64,000 nucleotides of DNA from Hypericum androsaemum (lineage: Eukaryota > Streptophyta > Magnoliopsida > Malpighiales > Hypericaceae), in contig OZ023189.1 in assembly GCA_963995505.1 (NCBI GenBank), positions 14,159,495 to 14,223,494 of the forward strand, given 5' to 3'. The position numbers and the translations under genes were made by a program. The first letter of the stretch is position 1. Each line of letters starts with the position of its first letter. The notes beneath the pieces were generated by a model. That model was not told where the DNA came from, did no database searches, and saw nothing but the letters and a program-made list of their open reading frames with translations. Shown here in pieces: positions 1-12,125 of the stretch.

Positions 1-730
1 TAACTCGAGTCTAATTTGTAACATACTTTACAAAAGATGTGAATCATACTATCCAGTAACCAAGAAATATCGACTTCGCTAAACAGTTTTGACAAAATGT
101 CGGATATCAATTATTATAAGTGATTACACACGTTTTTTATAAGTGAAGTTAATTCTATTAAGATACCCAAATATTTACAAAGCTCACGTGAAGAATCAGA
201 AAAACTAGAAAAAATGCAATTCCCAATTAAACTTTATGTTCACGTGATGGAGCTGGTCCTTGGTGGGATTCGACGGTGAAGATTAAAGAAATGCAAGCCT
301 TGTGGGAGTTATTGGGCGCATGGGATAATTTCGGCTCGACGACCGATTTGGTTCAAATCCACACTGGAAGGAGTCGTCCAGACATTAAGAACTCTACTTT
401 TTTTTTCGAGCTCTCTAGACTGGCCAGATAAAAGTATTTTGGGAATTTGAAAAGTTAGCTTCGAAATCTCCGCTCCAAAAGTGACATCTCACATATATTT
501 ACTCTTTCTATTTAAAGTTTTACTATTTTTTAAAAGTCTCATTTAACTTGAATGTAAATAATTGATCAAAAAATTTGAATGTGGGATGGTATAAAAAAAT
601 CTGATTTGGCTACGATATTTAAATGTATATTTTTTTGATAGACAAGATCTGTAATTTTTTCATTAAATTAGACGTGTTTGATTTTGTTGAAACGGTTAAT
701 AATTCATTGTAAATTGAGTTACCGAAATTA
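1..730. other. Intergenic, no gene seen
   Basis: AT-rich sequence with no open frame showing recognisable motifs and no convincing RNA gene. A short GC-richer patch near 245-390 contains a B-box-like string but cannot be folded as a tRNA. Confidence 0.6.
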
Positions 731-1085
731 CCATTTGCTTCATTTTTGAATGGGAGAAGAAGAAGAGAGGATGCAGACACCAAAAAGGAAACAGAAGGTA
801 GGGGTTGTAGGGTTTTTCAGGTCGGAGATCACAACTTCGAAAGATAAAATTATCATTTGCTTCGTTTTTGAATGGGAGAAGTAGAAGAGAGGATGCAAAT
901 AACAGAAAAGGAAACATAAGATAAGGGTTGTAGGATTTTCACCCGCCAGCGATTACAATTTTGAAAGATAAAATTATCATTTGTCCCATTTTTTAATGGG
1001 AGAAGTAGAAGAGATGATGCAGAGATCAAAAATAGAAACAGTAGGGTTTTCACAAGCCGGCCATTACAACTTCAAAAATTATAAT
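731..1085. repeat. Tandem repeat, ~123-bp unit, about 3 copies
   Basis: Three successive units begin at about 731, 853 and 977 (periods 122 and 124). Each carries an 'atttg...aatgggagaag.agaagag' core, then a purine-rich stretch, a 'gggtttt' motif and a closing 'attacaactt'-like stretch. Units differ by substitutions and small indels, so the array is old. Small open frames on the minus strand here simply follow the repeat and show no protein motif. Confidence 0.75.
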
Positions 1086-4000
1086 ATTATAAGGTTGTAA
1101 ATATTGTTAACGCAACTTAAGGTAGGGTCCTTCAGCTTCCAGTATTTTCTTTATAAATGAATGGATAGTGTATATATTAATCCTCGAAAGGGATTACACC
1201 GAAGGAAAGAAAACCCAGGATCGTACAAAATGTCCCTGCCTACGTACAAAATTAAGTATTGATAGTTAAATTCTCAGATGGAATTGAACCACATTATTTA
1301 TTCCTGGACTCTATAGAAAACGGTAAGATGGTGTTAAAAGTATTAAATAATTAGCTTCTTAAAATATTTTTCAAATTTGTAAAGTATATTAAAATATATG
1401 TATTTATTAAAAAATATTATTTTATATGAAATCCTTTTTCTCTAATGCTGCTTCCAATATTGTTTTATTAATTTTAAATATCTACTTCAACATTCTTATA
1501 GTTTAGAATATTATCTAGTTCATATTATTTATCAAAATGTATATTTTTAAATAACTTAGTTTACTACTAGTATTATTTTCAGAGTACCAATAATTTTTTA
1601 GTTCAACCAAAAACTCTAAATATATTTTGGACTTTTCTCGCATTTTCGTTAGAGAGCAAGGGGTGCGATATATTCATATGTGTGAATCTTTATTTTTCGT
1701 TTTATATAATGTATAACTATTAATTATTCGATGATAAGAAAAATTATAATTATATCTGTTTAGTTTTTATGACTATTATTTGGTGCTTTGCTGAAAGTAA
1801 TTTGAGTCTTATCAACTGGATCATGTGTCTTCGAGTGTATAATTATTTCCCTGGTCATTATTAATTAAAACAACAAGCTAAAATAATTCAGACAATTTCA
1901 GAATAGGTAAAGCTAGACCTTATTCAAAAACACGTATATAATCATTAGATTTCTCGGTCGTTTTCTTTTTTCAGAATAACAATATGTAATTTTTTTCTTT
2001 TTGAAAAGTACTCTTTCGAGCTTAGCCAGTGATGAAATCACCAAACTTGGTGAGTCAAATTGGTCTTCAACCCTAACCAAGTTTTTGGTCCAATCTAATT
2101 CTCTGTCAGAAGTCGGTTTGATTGTCATCTTTAGTTTGTTATTCCAAGTGAAACGATGCCGTTTTGGTTTTATCAGATAGTACGTCGCGAAAAGGGTAAT
2201 CAAGTAGCAAATTTTTTTTGTTGAATGAATGGCTTAATGGAACACCGAGTTCAATGCAGGCCAAAACCCAGAAGATAAATGTCTCATAAGAGACAAAGCC
2301 CAACACAAGGTTGGGCCCAGAAACACAAGAGTCAAAGCCCAACAGATCATGGCGGATAGTATGGTCGGAAAGTTGTCTTGTGGGAGGGAAAGCGTCCGAC
2401 TTCCTCAAATCAATTAAAGAGATTATAATCGGCATGCGTACTAAGGTGGCCAAGAACAAATTTAGTCGAAAATGTATTTAAACGATAGACAAAAATTTCT
2501 GACAATCAGAATTTTTTTCAAAAATAAATATTATATCTAATTATACCTGTCATGAATTAAACTCTGAAACTTTGTCAAATTATGCTATGCGTATGTCTTC
2601 AGGCCAAATGCTCGTTGACTAAACTAATCCATATTAATCAATCGGATCATAATAAGCAAAAAAATTGTTCGCAAAAATGTTGGCCTACTTCCATTGCTAG
2701 GCTAATCCATATTAATCAATCGTGCTCTATATATATATTTTAAACTTATATTTCTTTTACCACATATATTTCTTTTTAATCAATGTTACGATATCTTCGC
2801 GGTCTCGTGGTTTATGTTATGTTTGTCCCCATCGAGGTCGGCATTGTAAAACAGAACAACAAAGAACTTCCGACCATCGGTTATAAATCCAAACCCACCG
2901 GACAGGGTGTCGAATAAAAAACCATCATTTTTTGCGGCCATACCTTATTAAATTTTTTTAATAAACAGATAGTATTTATCGAGAAAAAAATCATAATTAA
3001 AGATAAAAATACTGATACACTTTTTTGTGATTGTAGGTATTCGCAGGAGGTGTGAGATGCTGTGGTGGGCGATCAGATTCTTTTTCGAGATGGACCGCAG
3101 AGGCTGGATCCAGGCGAATATTGCGCTCCTATATGACCAGCAGCTTGTAATTGCGTGACAACAATTACAAGAGAAGAGGCATTAATATAATATAATCTTG
3201 TAATTGCGTGATAATAACTTAAAAAGGGAGACAACGTATCAATATAATCTTGTCTTTTTAAATTCATTGGTTGTAATATTGAATTCTTATTTTTCCAGAT
3301 GAACGGTGTTCATAATCGAGAACGTGTGATTTTTCAATAATATTCTCAAACTTGAAATCAAATATATTTTTTTAGAATTTGGATCAACTATAATGTAACG
3401 AATTCTTACCTTATACATGGTTCTGTGTATTTCCATGTAATAAGAGGAAACGAGAAGGAAAATATCTCAATAAATTCGACATTGGAGTTATGGATATATT
3501 TACGGAAACCAAAACAGAAAATGAAGACGATAAAAAATCTCAAAAGAAATTAAATTCTCATCCAGTAGCTGAAGACCAAATCATCATTAAAGTTTGTCGA
3601 TTAGCCCTTTAATTATGATTGGTCCGAGTTAATGAACCAACTAGGATTTTAATATTTCTGCAGCTCGCAGTATACATCATGTGATCTTTCTGCTATTTAT
3701 AAGAAAAAAAGCAATTGAAGGGACCAGAAATTTTAAACACGTACGTACTCATTATTGAAATGTTGATGTTCTCGAGTTTAATTATATTTTTGTATATCAT
3801 GGTTAGGTTCTTTCACTCTTTTTCGTGACTACATTTTAGGCATTTAAAAAAACTTTAACTACGTCAATTCAGTAAATATTAACTTTAATTACATAGCTAA
3901 AGGATTCTCACAATTTGTCAAATATTGTACATGTTTCTGGTCCAACAAATAGGTGTCTTCCATCTTGGTTATCTACCTAACCATTAATTTAATATAAACT

Positions 4001-4286
4001 ATCTTATTGTCGATTTATCTCTGACTAACTGAGAAAACAAAGTTCCGTTATGATTTTTTACTTTTCTAATGCAAGTTTAATTACAATGTTCGCTAAACTT
4101 GGCGTTACAGGAACACTTGTACATATTTTATTCAATAAATTATGGTACATTATTAATAGATCAAAAATTTTATCTGTGATTATGATTTTATCAAATGATA
4201 ATTTTATGACGAACAATATAATTTTATTTTTTGACCTAAATGTTATTGAAAAATAACAGATCAAATGTAGTCAATGATACGGAAGC
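1086..4286. other. Intergenic, no gene seen
   Basis: Very AT-rich. The longest open stretch is on the minus strand at about 2139-2459. It has no recognisable domain and lies in sequence with repeated 'gggctttg..tct' phrases typical of decayed repeats. A short GC-richer island near 3040-3150 is unassigned. Confidence 0.5.
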
Positions 4287-4333
4287 CGCAAATTTTATGA
4301 CATCTATTAGGGCTCGCAAATTTTATGACATCT
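4287..4333. repeat. 19-bp direct repeat at LINE 5' junction
   Basis: The 19-mer cgcaaattttatgacatct occurs at 4287-4305 and again at 4315-4333, 28 bp apart, exactly where LINE-like coding sequence begins. It may be a small junction duplication made during insertion. Confidence 0.6.
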
Positions 4334-6870
4334 GCTGCGGGGCATGAAGCCCACGATTTTTGCAAGCCGCACACACTCTCCTTCACAAGTACAAACCTGA
4401 CATTCTTGCCATCCTCGAACCTCAAATCTCGGGTACTAAGGCTGACGATGTTTGTCATCGCCTGGGTTTCTCGAATGCGGAACGGGTCGAGGCAATGGGT
4501 TGCAGCGGCCGGATTTGGCTCCTTTGGAACCCGTCCTCAATTCAGCTCTCTAACCTGGTGCGAGATACTCAGTTTATCCACGCGGATGTCCGCTCCCCTC
4601 AGACGTCTTTCCATCTAAGCACGATCTACGCTAGCCCTAGAGCTACAGAGCGACGGGAGTTATGGAACCGACTCACGACGGTCAACTCTACCATTACAGG
4701 GCCCTGGGTCCTTGGCGGGGATTTCAATGACATTACGTCACTTGAGGAATGACAGGGTGGTTCAGGAACCCTGATGGACCATGACTTGCGCTTCGCAGAG
4801 GACATCGACACGCTCGGTCTTATTGATATGGGTTATCTAGGCCCGAGGTTTACCTGGTCATGTGGTCGGGAGATCTCTACCCGGGTATCCAAACGTCTGG
4901 ATCAAGTGTTGTGTAATGGGGAGTGGAGACTGGGATGGCCGGAGGCGATGGTAAGATATCTCCCACCATTGGCGTCGGACCACTCTCCTATTCTCCTCGA
5001 CCTCTGCCCGAGAGATGAGGGGAGCACAAGAGAGAGACCATTCCGGTTTCAGGCAGCCTGGCTCCTCCATGACGCCTTTATGCCTTTTCTCAACTCCCAG
5101 TGGCCCAGAGACTCTATCACTAGTAGTGCCTTAGAGGCCCTCACACCGGCTCTACGTCAGTGGAACCGTGATGTGTTTGGCCATATCTTGCGTTGCAAGG
5201 ATAAATGCATTGCGAGGCTCAGTAGAGTTCAGAGATCTCTAGAGGCTGAGGCTGCGAAGGGGCTCATCCTACTTGAGAGCAAGCTTCGTTCGGAGCTTAA
5301 AAGCATCCTTGATCAAGAGGCTTTGCTGTGGATGCAGAAGTCCAAAGAGGACTGGATAGCGGATGGGGACCTTAATACTCATTTTTTTCACACCTCGACC
5401 ATTGTTCGATGGTAGGAGAATTGAGTCTGCAGTTTTTTCTCCCCCTCTGGAGACTGGGTCTGGGACCAGGACTCCCTCTGTACCATTGCTATGGACCACT
5501 TCCAAAGCCTGTATTCAGAGGACATCCCTTGTCGGCCGATCTTCCTATATCGAAATGGATTCCCGACGTTGGATGACTTTTGGGTTTAGGCAGACCAGCT
5601 ACCCGTGCCGAGATCCAGGATGGACTATTCTAGATGGGCCCTTATAAGGTCCCAGGAGAGGATGACTTTCAAGCTGTCTTCTTCCAGAGATATTGGGATG
5701 TGGGTGGCGACTCAGTCTGTGCCCAGGTACATGAATTTTTCCGCAGCGGGAGACTCCCACCTCACCTGAACACTACTCTGATCACACTGACCCCCAAAGT
5801 CCCCACGCCTGAGATGTTGACCCAGTACCGGCCAATCAGCTTGTGTAGTGTTCTCTATAAGATCATTACTAAGATCCTGGTAAGCCGACTGTAACCTCTC
5901 CTGGATACGATCGTGAGCCTGACGCAGTCCAGCTTCGTTCCTGAATAGTATATGTCAGACAATATTATTATTCTTCGAGAGATGATTCATTCGATGAATC
6001 ACAAGGGTGAAAAAATAGGCTGGATGTTTATTAAGTTTGATCTTGAGAAAGCTCATGATCGCCTAAGCTGGGACTTCCTCCAGGAGATGCTCACTCTGAC
6101 GGGCCTCACGGTCACCTTTGTTGGTTGGATCATGGAGTATGTCAGAACTACTTCTATGCAAGTCCTCTGGAATGGTGGGAAGACTACAGTGTTTATCCCA
6201 TCTCGTGGGATCCATCAATGTGACCCTATCTCCCCCTACCTTTTAATTCTCTTCACGAAGTGCCTCTCACATGCCATAGAGCAACTTGTTCAAGAGGGTA
6301 GGTGGGCACCTGTCAGATTGACACGTCCCCCCCTTCCCCTCATCCCAGCTGATGTTTATTGATGACCTGATCTTTATGTACGAGGCTACTGTTAGCCAAG
6401 CAGTCATGGTTCGTGATCTCCTGGCATCCTTTTGTGACTGCTCAGGGCAGCACGTCAGCCTTCCCAAATCTAATTTTATGGTATCCCAGAATGTTCGCCA
6501 AGAGCTGGCTAGTCACCTTAGCGATGTTATGGGCATGCCCTTGACCACGGACTTGGGACAGTATCTTGGTGCCCCGACGACCCTGAAAAGAGGATGCTGA
6601 CAGACCTACCATTATATCATGGAGAGACTCTAGGGTAAGATGACTGGATGAAAGGTGAGGACACTGAGCAGAGCGGGTCGCATGACACTCGCTCGCTCGG
6701 TACTTTCCTCCGTCTCGGCACTTGTGATGCATTCGGACCTCCTGCCTCTAGCAGTCTGCTTGGATATGGATAGTTGCATAAGCTACTTTATTTGGGGCAG
6801 CCACCAGCACTATGATTGGTTGGGCCACCCTCTGCCTTCCTAAGGAGGTAGGCATGCTCTAGTTTGCTTT
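4330..6870 (+). pseudogene. LINE (plant L1-type) ORF2: endonuclease + reverse transcriptase, decayed
   Basis: ORF2 of a non-LTR retrotransposon, which would encode the nicking endonuclease and reverse transcriptase for target-primed insertion. The endonuclease part is readable from about 4360: an ILAILEP motif, 'GGDFND' near 4716, 'RLDQVL' near 4896 and 'SDHSPILL' near 4975. Reverse transcriptase follows with 'YRPISLCSVLYKIITKIL' (~5825), 'FDLEKAHDRLSW' (~6038, motif A aspartate kept), 'GIHQCDPISPYL' (~6208, motif B with a Cys where Gly is usual) and 'FIDDL' (~6353, motif C). A 'LPKEVGML' stretch near 6834 marks the end of the RT region. In-frame stops lie at 4750 and 5413, and the frame changes several times after 5400. 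ORF1 is absent and no poly(A) tail is visible, so the copy is truncated at both ends. It is long dead. Confidence 0.9.
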
Positions 6871-7321
6871 TATTAAACTTTCGGGTCTCTCAGTCAATTT
6901 TTTTTGTAATTAAAATGACAAAAATACCCTTAAAAAATGGCCCACGTCAATCATTTTTTTTTGATCTAAGGGTATTTTGGTTATTTCATTGACAAAAATA
7001 AAAAAACTGCTAACGTGCGCCAAGGATCCGAAAGTATAATAAAAATAAACTAGAAGGACTTTGAAATGCATTTTGTGAACAAGGGGATTTTTTAGTATAT
7101 TTAAGTAAACCCGAGGGACTTGAGAGTAATTTCTCTAGATAAAATGTGAACGATGAAGGAAAAGAGTGCCTTGTGTTGCAATTATTGAGGTAAGTTTTTG
7201 AAAAGGGATAAAAAGACATAAGTTGTTTTTTGAATGGTATATCAAAAATGTTAGCCTCCTTTTTGTGTTATTTATTTTCTATGTGCACAGTGCACTGATA
7301 TATTTTCCTTCTTTTTTTTAG
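6871..7321. other. Non-coding spacer and intron-like 5' flank
   Basis: AT-rich repeat-like sequence with a phrase 'gggacttgagagtaattt' near 7111 that recurs inverted and diverged near 18975. The last part ends in a pyrimidine tract plus AG (7320-7321), a typical splice acceptor for the exon that follows. Confidence 0.5.
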
Positions 7322-7666
7322 ATAAAGCAAGTCGCCGAGAAATGCCTAGATACTTTCAGAGAAAGAGAGAAGCGAAGCTATATACCATTCTTCATCACTT
7401 GGTGTGAGGATACGATCGGAGATTTGTCAAAAGAGGTGGAGCAGGTCGAAGAGGAAAAAGTCCAAAGGGAAGCTAAAAGGGAGAAAATGATATATCACGC
7501 CACGCTTGGTTCGACCGTCACAAGCTCATTGGGGGTTGTGGCTATAATAGCGGTAGGACTCAAGCAGCTAGGTATTGGTATTCTAGGAGAGACATTGTAT
7601 AGTATAGCCTTGGTGCTTTGTGGGGGTTTCATTGGGTATTGGGTGATGGGTGGTCGTATGCGCTAA
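7322..7666 (+). pseudogene. Terminal exon of unnamed small membrane-protein family, copy 1
   Basis: After a pyrimidine-rich AG acceptor an open frame runs 114 codons to TAA. It begins IKQVAEKCLDTFRERE, has 'CEDTIGDLSKEVEQVEEEK' (charged, coiled-coil-like) and ends with two hydrophobic segments (about 'VVAIIAVGL' and 'IALVLCGGFIGYWVM'). It aligns residue for residue with the last exon at 60049-60402 (IKQAAEKCVDIFREER, CEDTIRELSKVVEQAEEN). The 3' flanks also resemble each other. The upstream exons seen at the 60-kb copy are missing; a dead LINE lies upstream instead. The exon itself has no disabling mutation. I do not recognise the family and infer only a C-terminal membrane anchor. It is probably an orphan exon. 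Confidence 0.7.
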
Positions 7667-7904
7667 CAGATATTGGGTCTCAAATTCTCAGATTGCCTTT
7701 CTCTGTTGGATTTACATTGGCATTTGAAGTTATTTGCCGTATGGCTAAAGTTTGACTTTTACTTCCTTAATATATACTTAAACACTGTGGTGTGTCTCTC
7801 AGTTCATTAAAGTGGATATTGCATAATGAAGTTTAGCCATTGAATTTAGCAGATTTTTGCACCATGATGAGTATAAGTTCAATTAGTTGGATATGGTTTG
7901 TGGC

Positions 7905-8071
7905 TCACATGAAGATTTTTTTCCTCTTGCTCCTCTTCTTTTCATACTCAACCAACCTACGTGACAAATCCTTAACCATATCCTTACATCGTTGACGAGG
8001 TACGGTAAATAACAACTCTTCCTATCTTGCTTCTAAAAAAGAGCCCAACACTTCTCAATCGCTTCCTTGAT
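7905..8071 (-). pseudogene. Unnamed membrane-protein family, copy 2 (broken exon)
   Basis: On the minus strand a 'ttgaag' acceptor at about 8072 precedes an exon starting IKEAIEKCWALF, the same family start as the exons at 7322 and 60049. A stop follows at once. In another frame the match continues as KDMVKDLSRRLVEYEKKRS, corresponding to EDTIRELSKVVEQAEEN of the 60-kb copy, and ends at a TGA near 7905. The membrane segments are lost. It faces copy 1 tail to tail. Confidence 0.65.
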
Positions 8072-8218
8072 CTTCAAAGAAAAAAAATCCAGAAACATAA
8101 AAAAGAACACTAGCACTATAAAAAATAACGTAAAATGGAAACTTAGAATATAACCAACACATTCCATACAAACAATATAGAATACGGAGGGACCTAATCT
8201 GACATACTGTACACATGC
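8009..8218. repeat. Local duplication, partner of 9172-9383
   Basis: About 210 bp at 8009-8218 and 9172-9383 match closely in the same orientation (roughly 85-90 % by eye). Each includes an intron end and the family exon start on the minus strand. This shows that copies 2 and 3 of the membrane family arose by tandem duplication about 1.16 kb apart. Confidence 0.8.
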
Positions 8219-8986
8219 TGAAAGAATAAATTTTAATACATTACTCTGCACTTATGAGTGTCCACATCAAACACAAACCAAAAATGACAATTCACAAAGA
8301 AAATACTCCAATCCTCTTCAAATAATTACATTTAAATAACTGCATTTAAAAAAGTTATAATTCACAAAAAAGTTATCCTAATTCACAAATAAGTGTCCAG
8401 TCATTTTTAAATAATTACGTCTATACAATTCACAAAGAACCTAAAATTTAAATTTTGTTCTTTTTTCTTTTTGATATCAACAAATTTTTTACGTTCAATC
8501 TTAAAGAGTTATCCCAATCTTCTACAACAAAATGGAAGATAAAAGAACAAAATTCAAATTTTAGGAAAAATAAATTCTAAAGATCAAGACGCGAGTAACA
8601 TAAGTGAAAATAGATGTAACATAGAATAGACAAGAAAAGTTAAATATGATAAAATAAATTGAGACAATTTTTTACATTTGCATACACAAAACAATACTCA
8701 TTGAAATTTCAATGAAATCATGAAAATAATACTAATTAGAACTTTACATCTCGCTTATTATTTTTCATCTAGTAAAAAAAATTCAAAATTCTATTTTCTT
8801 GTCCAAAAACATAACATCATATTTTAAGGTATGTTTTTTTTGAAAATATACCTTATTTATTCATACGTATGGAATTCGAAACATACATTTTTTAGCAACA
8901 TCATACATCTTTTTTTTCTCCCACCAAGTCCTACTAGAAATTATAATAATGTCAAAAATTCAAGATTCTTTTTCATCCAATATTTT
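8219..8986. other. AT-rich spacer, nothing identified
   Basis: Low-complexity AT-rich sequence between the two duplicated family copies, with repeated 'aattcacaaa' phrases near 8290-8430. No coding or RNA signal is seen. Confidence 0.5.
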
Positions 8987-9233
8987 CTAATAAACAAAAC
9001 TACACACCCCACCAAAGACAGCAAAGCAGAGAGCCACCAATCTCATATTCTACAATGTTACTTGAGCTTCTTTAGTACCTTTTGCGCTCAACCCCACAGA
9101 TGATGTCGCCAATAACCCCATATAGCAACCAATAGAATTAAATACCACAACGACATTCCTTAACCATATCCTCACAACTCTTCCTATTTTGCTTCTCGAA
9201 AAGATCCCAACACTTCTCAATCGCTTCCTTGAT
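8987..9233 (-). pseudogene. Unnamed membrane-protein family, copy 3 (broken exon)
   Basis: On the minus strand a 'ttgaag' acceptor precedes IKEAIEKCWDLFEKQ, then 'CEDMVKEC', then a frame change. A second frame reads LLATSSVGLSAKGTKEAQVTL, a stop, and MRLVALCFAVFGGVCSFVY. These align with ATLSVGLTGRGSGTWRTALL and AAGVTAVGFFVYWL of the intact copy at 60 kb. The exon is about 100 bp shorter than the intact version and has at least one frameshift and one internal stop. Confidence 0.65.
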
Positions 9234-9383
9234 CTTCAAAGAAAGAAAATATCCATAAACATAAAAAAGAACATTAGCACTATAAAAAATAACGTAAAAT
9301 GGAAACTTAGAACATAACTAACACATCCCATACAAATAGTACAAAATACAGAGGGACCCAATCTGCCATATTGTACACTGCTA
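9172..9383. repeat. Local duplication, partner of 8009-8218
   Basis: Second member of the ~210-bp pair described at 8009-8218. Confidence 0.8.
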
Positions 9384-10097
9384 ACAGAATACAGACGGAT
9401 AAATACAAATCAAGCATATGAAGCAGCATATATATTACATCAGAGTTTTGTTTATTTCATCAGGAAATTAGGTGTCTCTTGGCTTTGTTTTTCGATTGTA
9501 ATATTCTAGCTGGGCAGTATTTTGCTTGCTGTGCAATACTGTCCATCTTTTGGTTGTATTAACCTAGGCCATAACTATTGTAAATATTTTTGGAGAATTA
9601 ATATATAATTTACTTTAAAAAATAAATAAATTAAATCAGAGCATGTACGAGTACAGATACAAAAATAATGTGTTATATGAACATATTACATCACCTATAC
9701 GAACAAAATACGAACATATATCAATTTAGTATTCGATACACACTAGTTGATCGGTAGTATTTAAACTAGGATGATAGTGTATCTAGTAAGATATATCTTA
9801 ATATTGTTAGCTATTACTAGTGATAGTTGAGTGTACTATACTATTGATATTATTGTATATAAACTTACCTTCTCGTTCACATTTATCAAATCTCTCAGAT
9901 CGTCGATATGCTTCAAATCTTTGAATTTATTTAGTTTGAGCCAACAAGAAACTGGCGAATAAATGTCCCAAGATAAACAAATCCAAAACCTATTCCAACG
10001 CTGATGACATGCAGAAGATATAGCTTGAACATACTCATGGAAACGAGCACTCCATATATTATTATCACCGGTCACAAGGACATAGATACCTGCTCTT
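9384..10097. other. Spacer before copia remnant; minus-strand open frame unassigned
   Basis: AT-rich to about 9830. A 101-codon minus-strand open frame (about 9836-10141) contains GIYVLVTGDNNIW but matches nothing I know, and its start overlaps the copia remnant on the other strand. It is not called as a gene. Confidence 0.4.
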
Positions 10098-11432
10098 GAG
10101 AGCAACGATATTTGGGATATCGTGAAGCTTCCTTCCAGCAAGATAGCAGTAGACTCTAAGTAGGTCTATAAGATTAAATTCTGCCCGAATGGTGAGATAG
10201 AGCGATATAAGGCACGACTAGTTGTGCACAGCTTTAAACAAGTAAGGCGGATTGATTATCATGATACTTATGCTTCAGTTGCCAAACTTGTTTCAGTTCA
10301 CTGCTTTCTTTCTATTACAGTTAAGAAGGGATGGGTGATTCAACAACTCGATGTCAACTACGCCTTTCTACACGAAGAAGTTTTTCTGAAGATTTCACAA
10401 GGCTTCAGTCGACCAAGTGATAAAAGAATTTGTCGGCTTCGTAAGTCTTTGTACGGCTTGAAACCAGCCTCTAGAAGCTGGTACAGTAAGTATGCAGCGA
10501 CGACATTGGATTTAAGCATTCTAGAGCTGATCATGCCTATTCATCATCCTACGTCATAGTCCAATTTTATTCCTTCTTGCATATGTCGACGACGTAATCT
10601 TGGTTGGTGACGACGTGGACATGCTTCAACATACTAAAACATATTTGAATCGATCATTTGGAATCAAAGATCTTGGGACACTAATATTTTCTAAGGATTG
10701 AGGATGCTCGTACATCCGATGGCTTGGTCTTGAGTCAACACAAGTATCTACTTGATATTTTTTAAAAATGCGGGAAAAACGATTCTCGCCCAAGCCCCGT
10801 TCCAATCGAACAAAATCACAAATTACAAAAGACGGGAGACATCGTGGAAGATTCCTCTCGGTATCGCCGGTTGATAGGACAATTGATGTATCTTACAGTT
10901 ACTCGGCCCGACATTGTTTATGCTGTCAATATCCTGAGTCAGTTTGTTGACCGCCCTAGTCCAACACATGTTGATGCAGCAAACCGAGTTTTACGGTATC
11001 TCAAGGCGACTTCCGGCTAGGGAATTTTATTGAACAAATTAACTCTTTTTGATCTCGCCGCCTACTATGATACAGATTGGGCTGGTTGTCCCATGTCCCA
11101 CCGATCAAGAAGTGATTATTTTATTAGTCTTGGAGCAGCAAGAAGTAAAATCATAGCGTTTTACCAATGGGTCCCACATCTCTATTTTGGTAAAACCAGG
11201 CGACCCTACATGTTACACAAAATCATATTTATCACGAACAAACGAAGCATATTGAGATGGACTGCTATTGCATTCGTGAAAGGGTTATGTCCAACGAGAT
11301 TGCTCCTTGCAAGATTAGTACAACATTGCAGCCATCCGATCTTATTACAAAAAGCCTCGATGCTGATCGGTTCAAGACTCTTGTTTCTAAGTTGAGCGTC
11401 GTCAATTTTCACGCTCCAACTTCAAGGGGAGG
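10098..11432 (+). pseudogene. Ty1-copia polyprotein remnant: reverse transcriptase and RNase H
   Basis: Opens with a copia RT start (ESNDIWDIVKLPSSK, a stop, VYKIKF), then AKLVSVHCFLSI, IQQLDVNYAFLHEEVF, CRLRKSLYGLKPASRSWY and LLAYVDDVILVGDD (near 10578), the catalytic YVDD motif. RNase H-side sequence follows as LIGQLMYLTVTRPDIVYAVN, then DTDWAGCPMS and HIEMDCYCIRERV, ending NFHAPTSRGGVMDNE at a stop near 11450. Stops and frame changes occur at about 10143, 10559, 10700 and 11019. Gag, protease and integrase are missing. The end of this gene is duplicated in tandem. Confidence 0.88.
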
Positions 11433-11498
11433 TGTAATGGATAATGAATAATTATCCAATCTCATCTCTATCAGGTTGTTCCGAGTTGTTACACATAA
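11021..11498 (+). repeat. Tandem duplication of copia 3' end, first unit
   Basis: The 478-bp unit starts ggaattttattgaacaaatt and ends ...gagttgttacac. It covers the last ~410 bp of RNase H coding sequence, the polypurine tract (aaggggagg) and the first ~65 bp of the LTR. It lacks a ~19-bp stretch (gacggatcccacgtatctt) that the second unit keeps. Confidence 0.85.
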
Positions 11499-11990
11499 GG
11501 AATTTTATTGAACAAATTAACTTTTTTTGATCTCGCCGCCTACTATGATGCAGATTGGGCTGGTTGTCCCATGTCCCGCCGATCAACAAGTGGTTATTTC
11601 ATTAGTCTTGACGGATCCCACGTATCTTGGCGCAGCAAGAAGTAAAATCATAGCGTTTCACCAACAGGTCCCACATCTTTATTTTGGTAAAACCAGGCGG
11701 CCCTACATATTACACAAAATTATATTTATCACGAACAAACGAAGCATATTGAGATGGACTGCTATTTCATTCGTGAAAGGTTTATGTCCAACGAGATTGC
11801 TCCTTGCAAGATTAGTACAACATTGCAGCCATCCGATCTTATTACAAAAAGCCTCAATGCTGATCGGTTCAAGACTCTTATTTCTAAGTTGAGCGTCGTC
11901 AATTTCCACGCTCCAACTTCAAGGGGAGGTGTAATGGATAATGAATAATTATCCAATCTCATCTCTATCGGGTTGTTCCGAGTTGTTACA
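11499..11990 (+). repeat. Tandem duplication of copia 3' end, second unit
   Basis: Starts with the same ggaattttattgaacaaatt directly after the first unit and matches it at about 95 % or more. It keeps the 19-bp stretch deleted from the first unit, so it is nearer the parental state. Its coding part reads DWAGCPMSRRSTSGYF and ends with the same C-terminus at about 11948. Confidence 0.85.
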
Positions 11991-12125
11991 AATCTAGGAT
12001 AGGATTTGCTGTAACTTCCCTATTTTAGCTAGCTTTTGTATTTGAATTTTGATTCAATTGCCTCATGTAATCTGTAGCTTATCGTGTAGTTAGCGGCATA
12101 CATTTCATTTCAATAAGTGATAATT
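11930..12125 (+). mobile_element. Ty1-copia 3' LTR remnant
   Basis: Begins TG right after the polypurine tract aaggggagg (11921-11929) and continues through tgtaatggataatgaataat to about 12125. Position relative to the tract and the stop codon is as expected for a 3' LTR. The outer end is not defined and no 5' LTR was found, so the element is truncated. Confidence 0.6.

Noticed and set aside
245..390. tRNA-like B-box string near 355
   Set aside because: No matching T-stem, anticodon arm or A box can be formed around it.
2139..2459. 106-codon minus-strand open frame
   Set aside because: No motif, no plausible splice context, and the DNA looks repeat-derived.
9836..10141. 101-codon minus-strand open frame
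   Set aside because: Its start overlaps the copia RT remnant on the plus strand and the rest has no recognisable domain.
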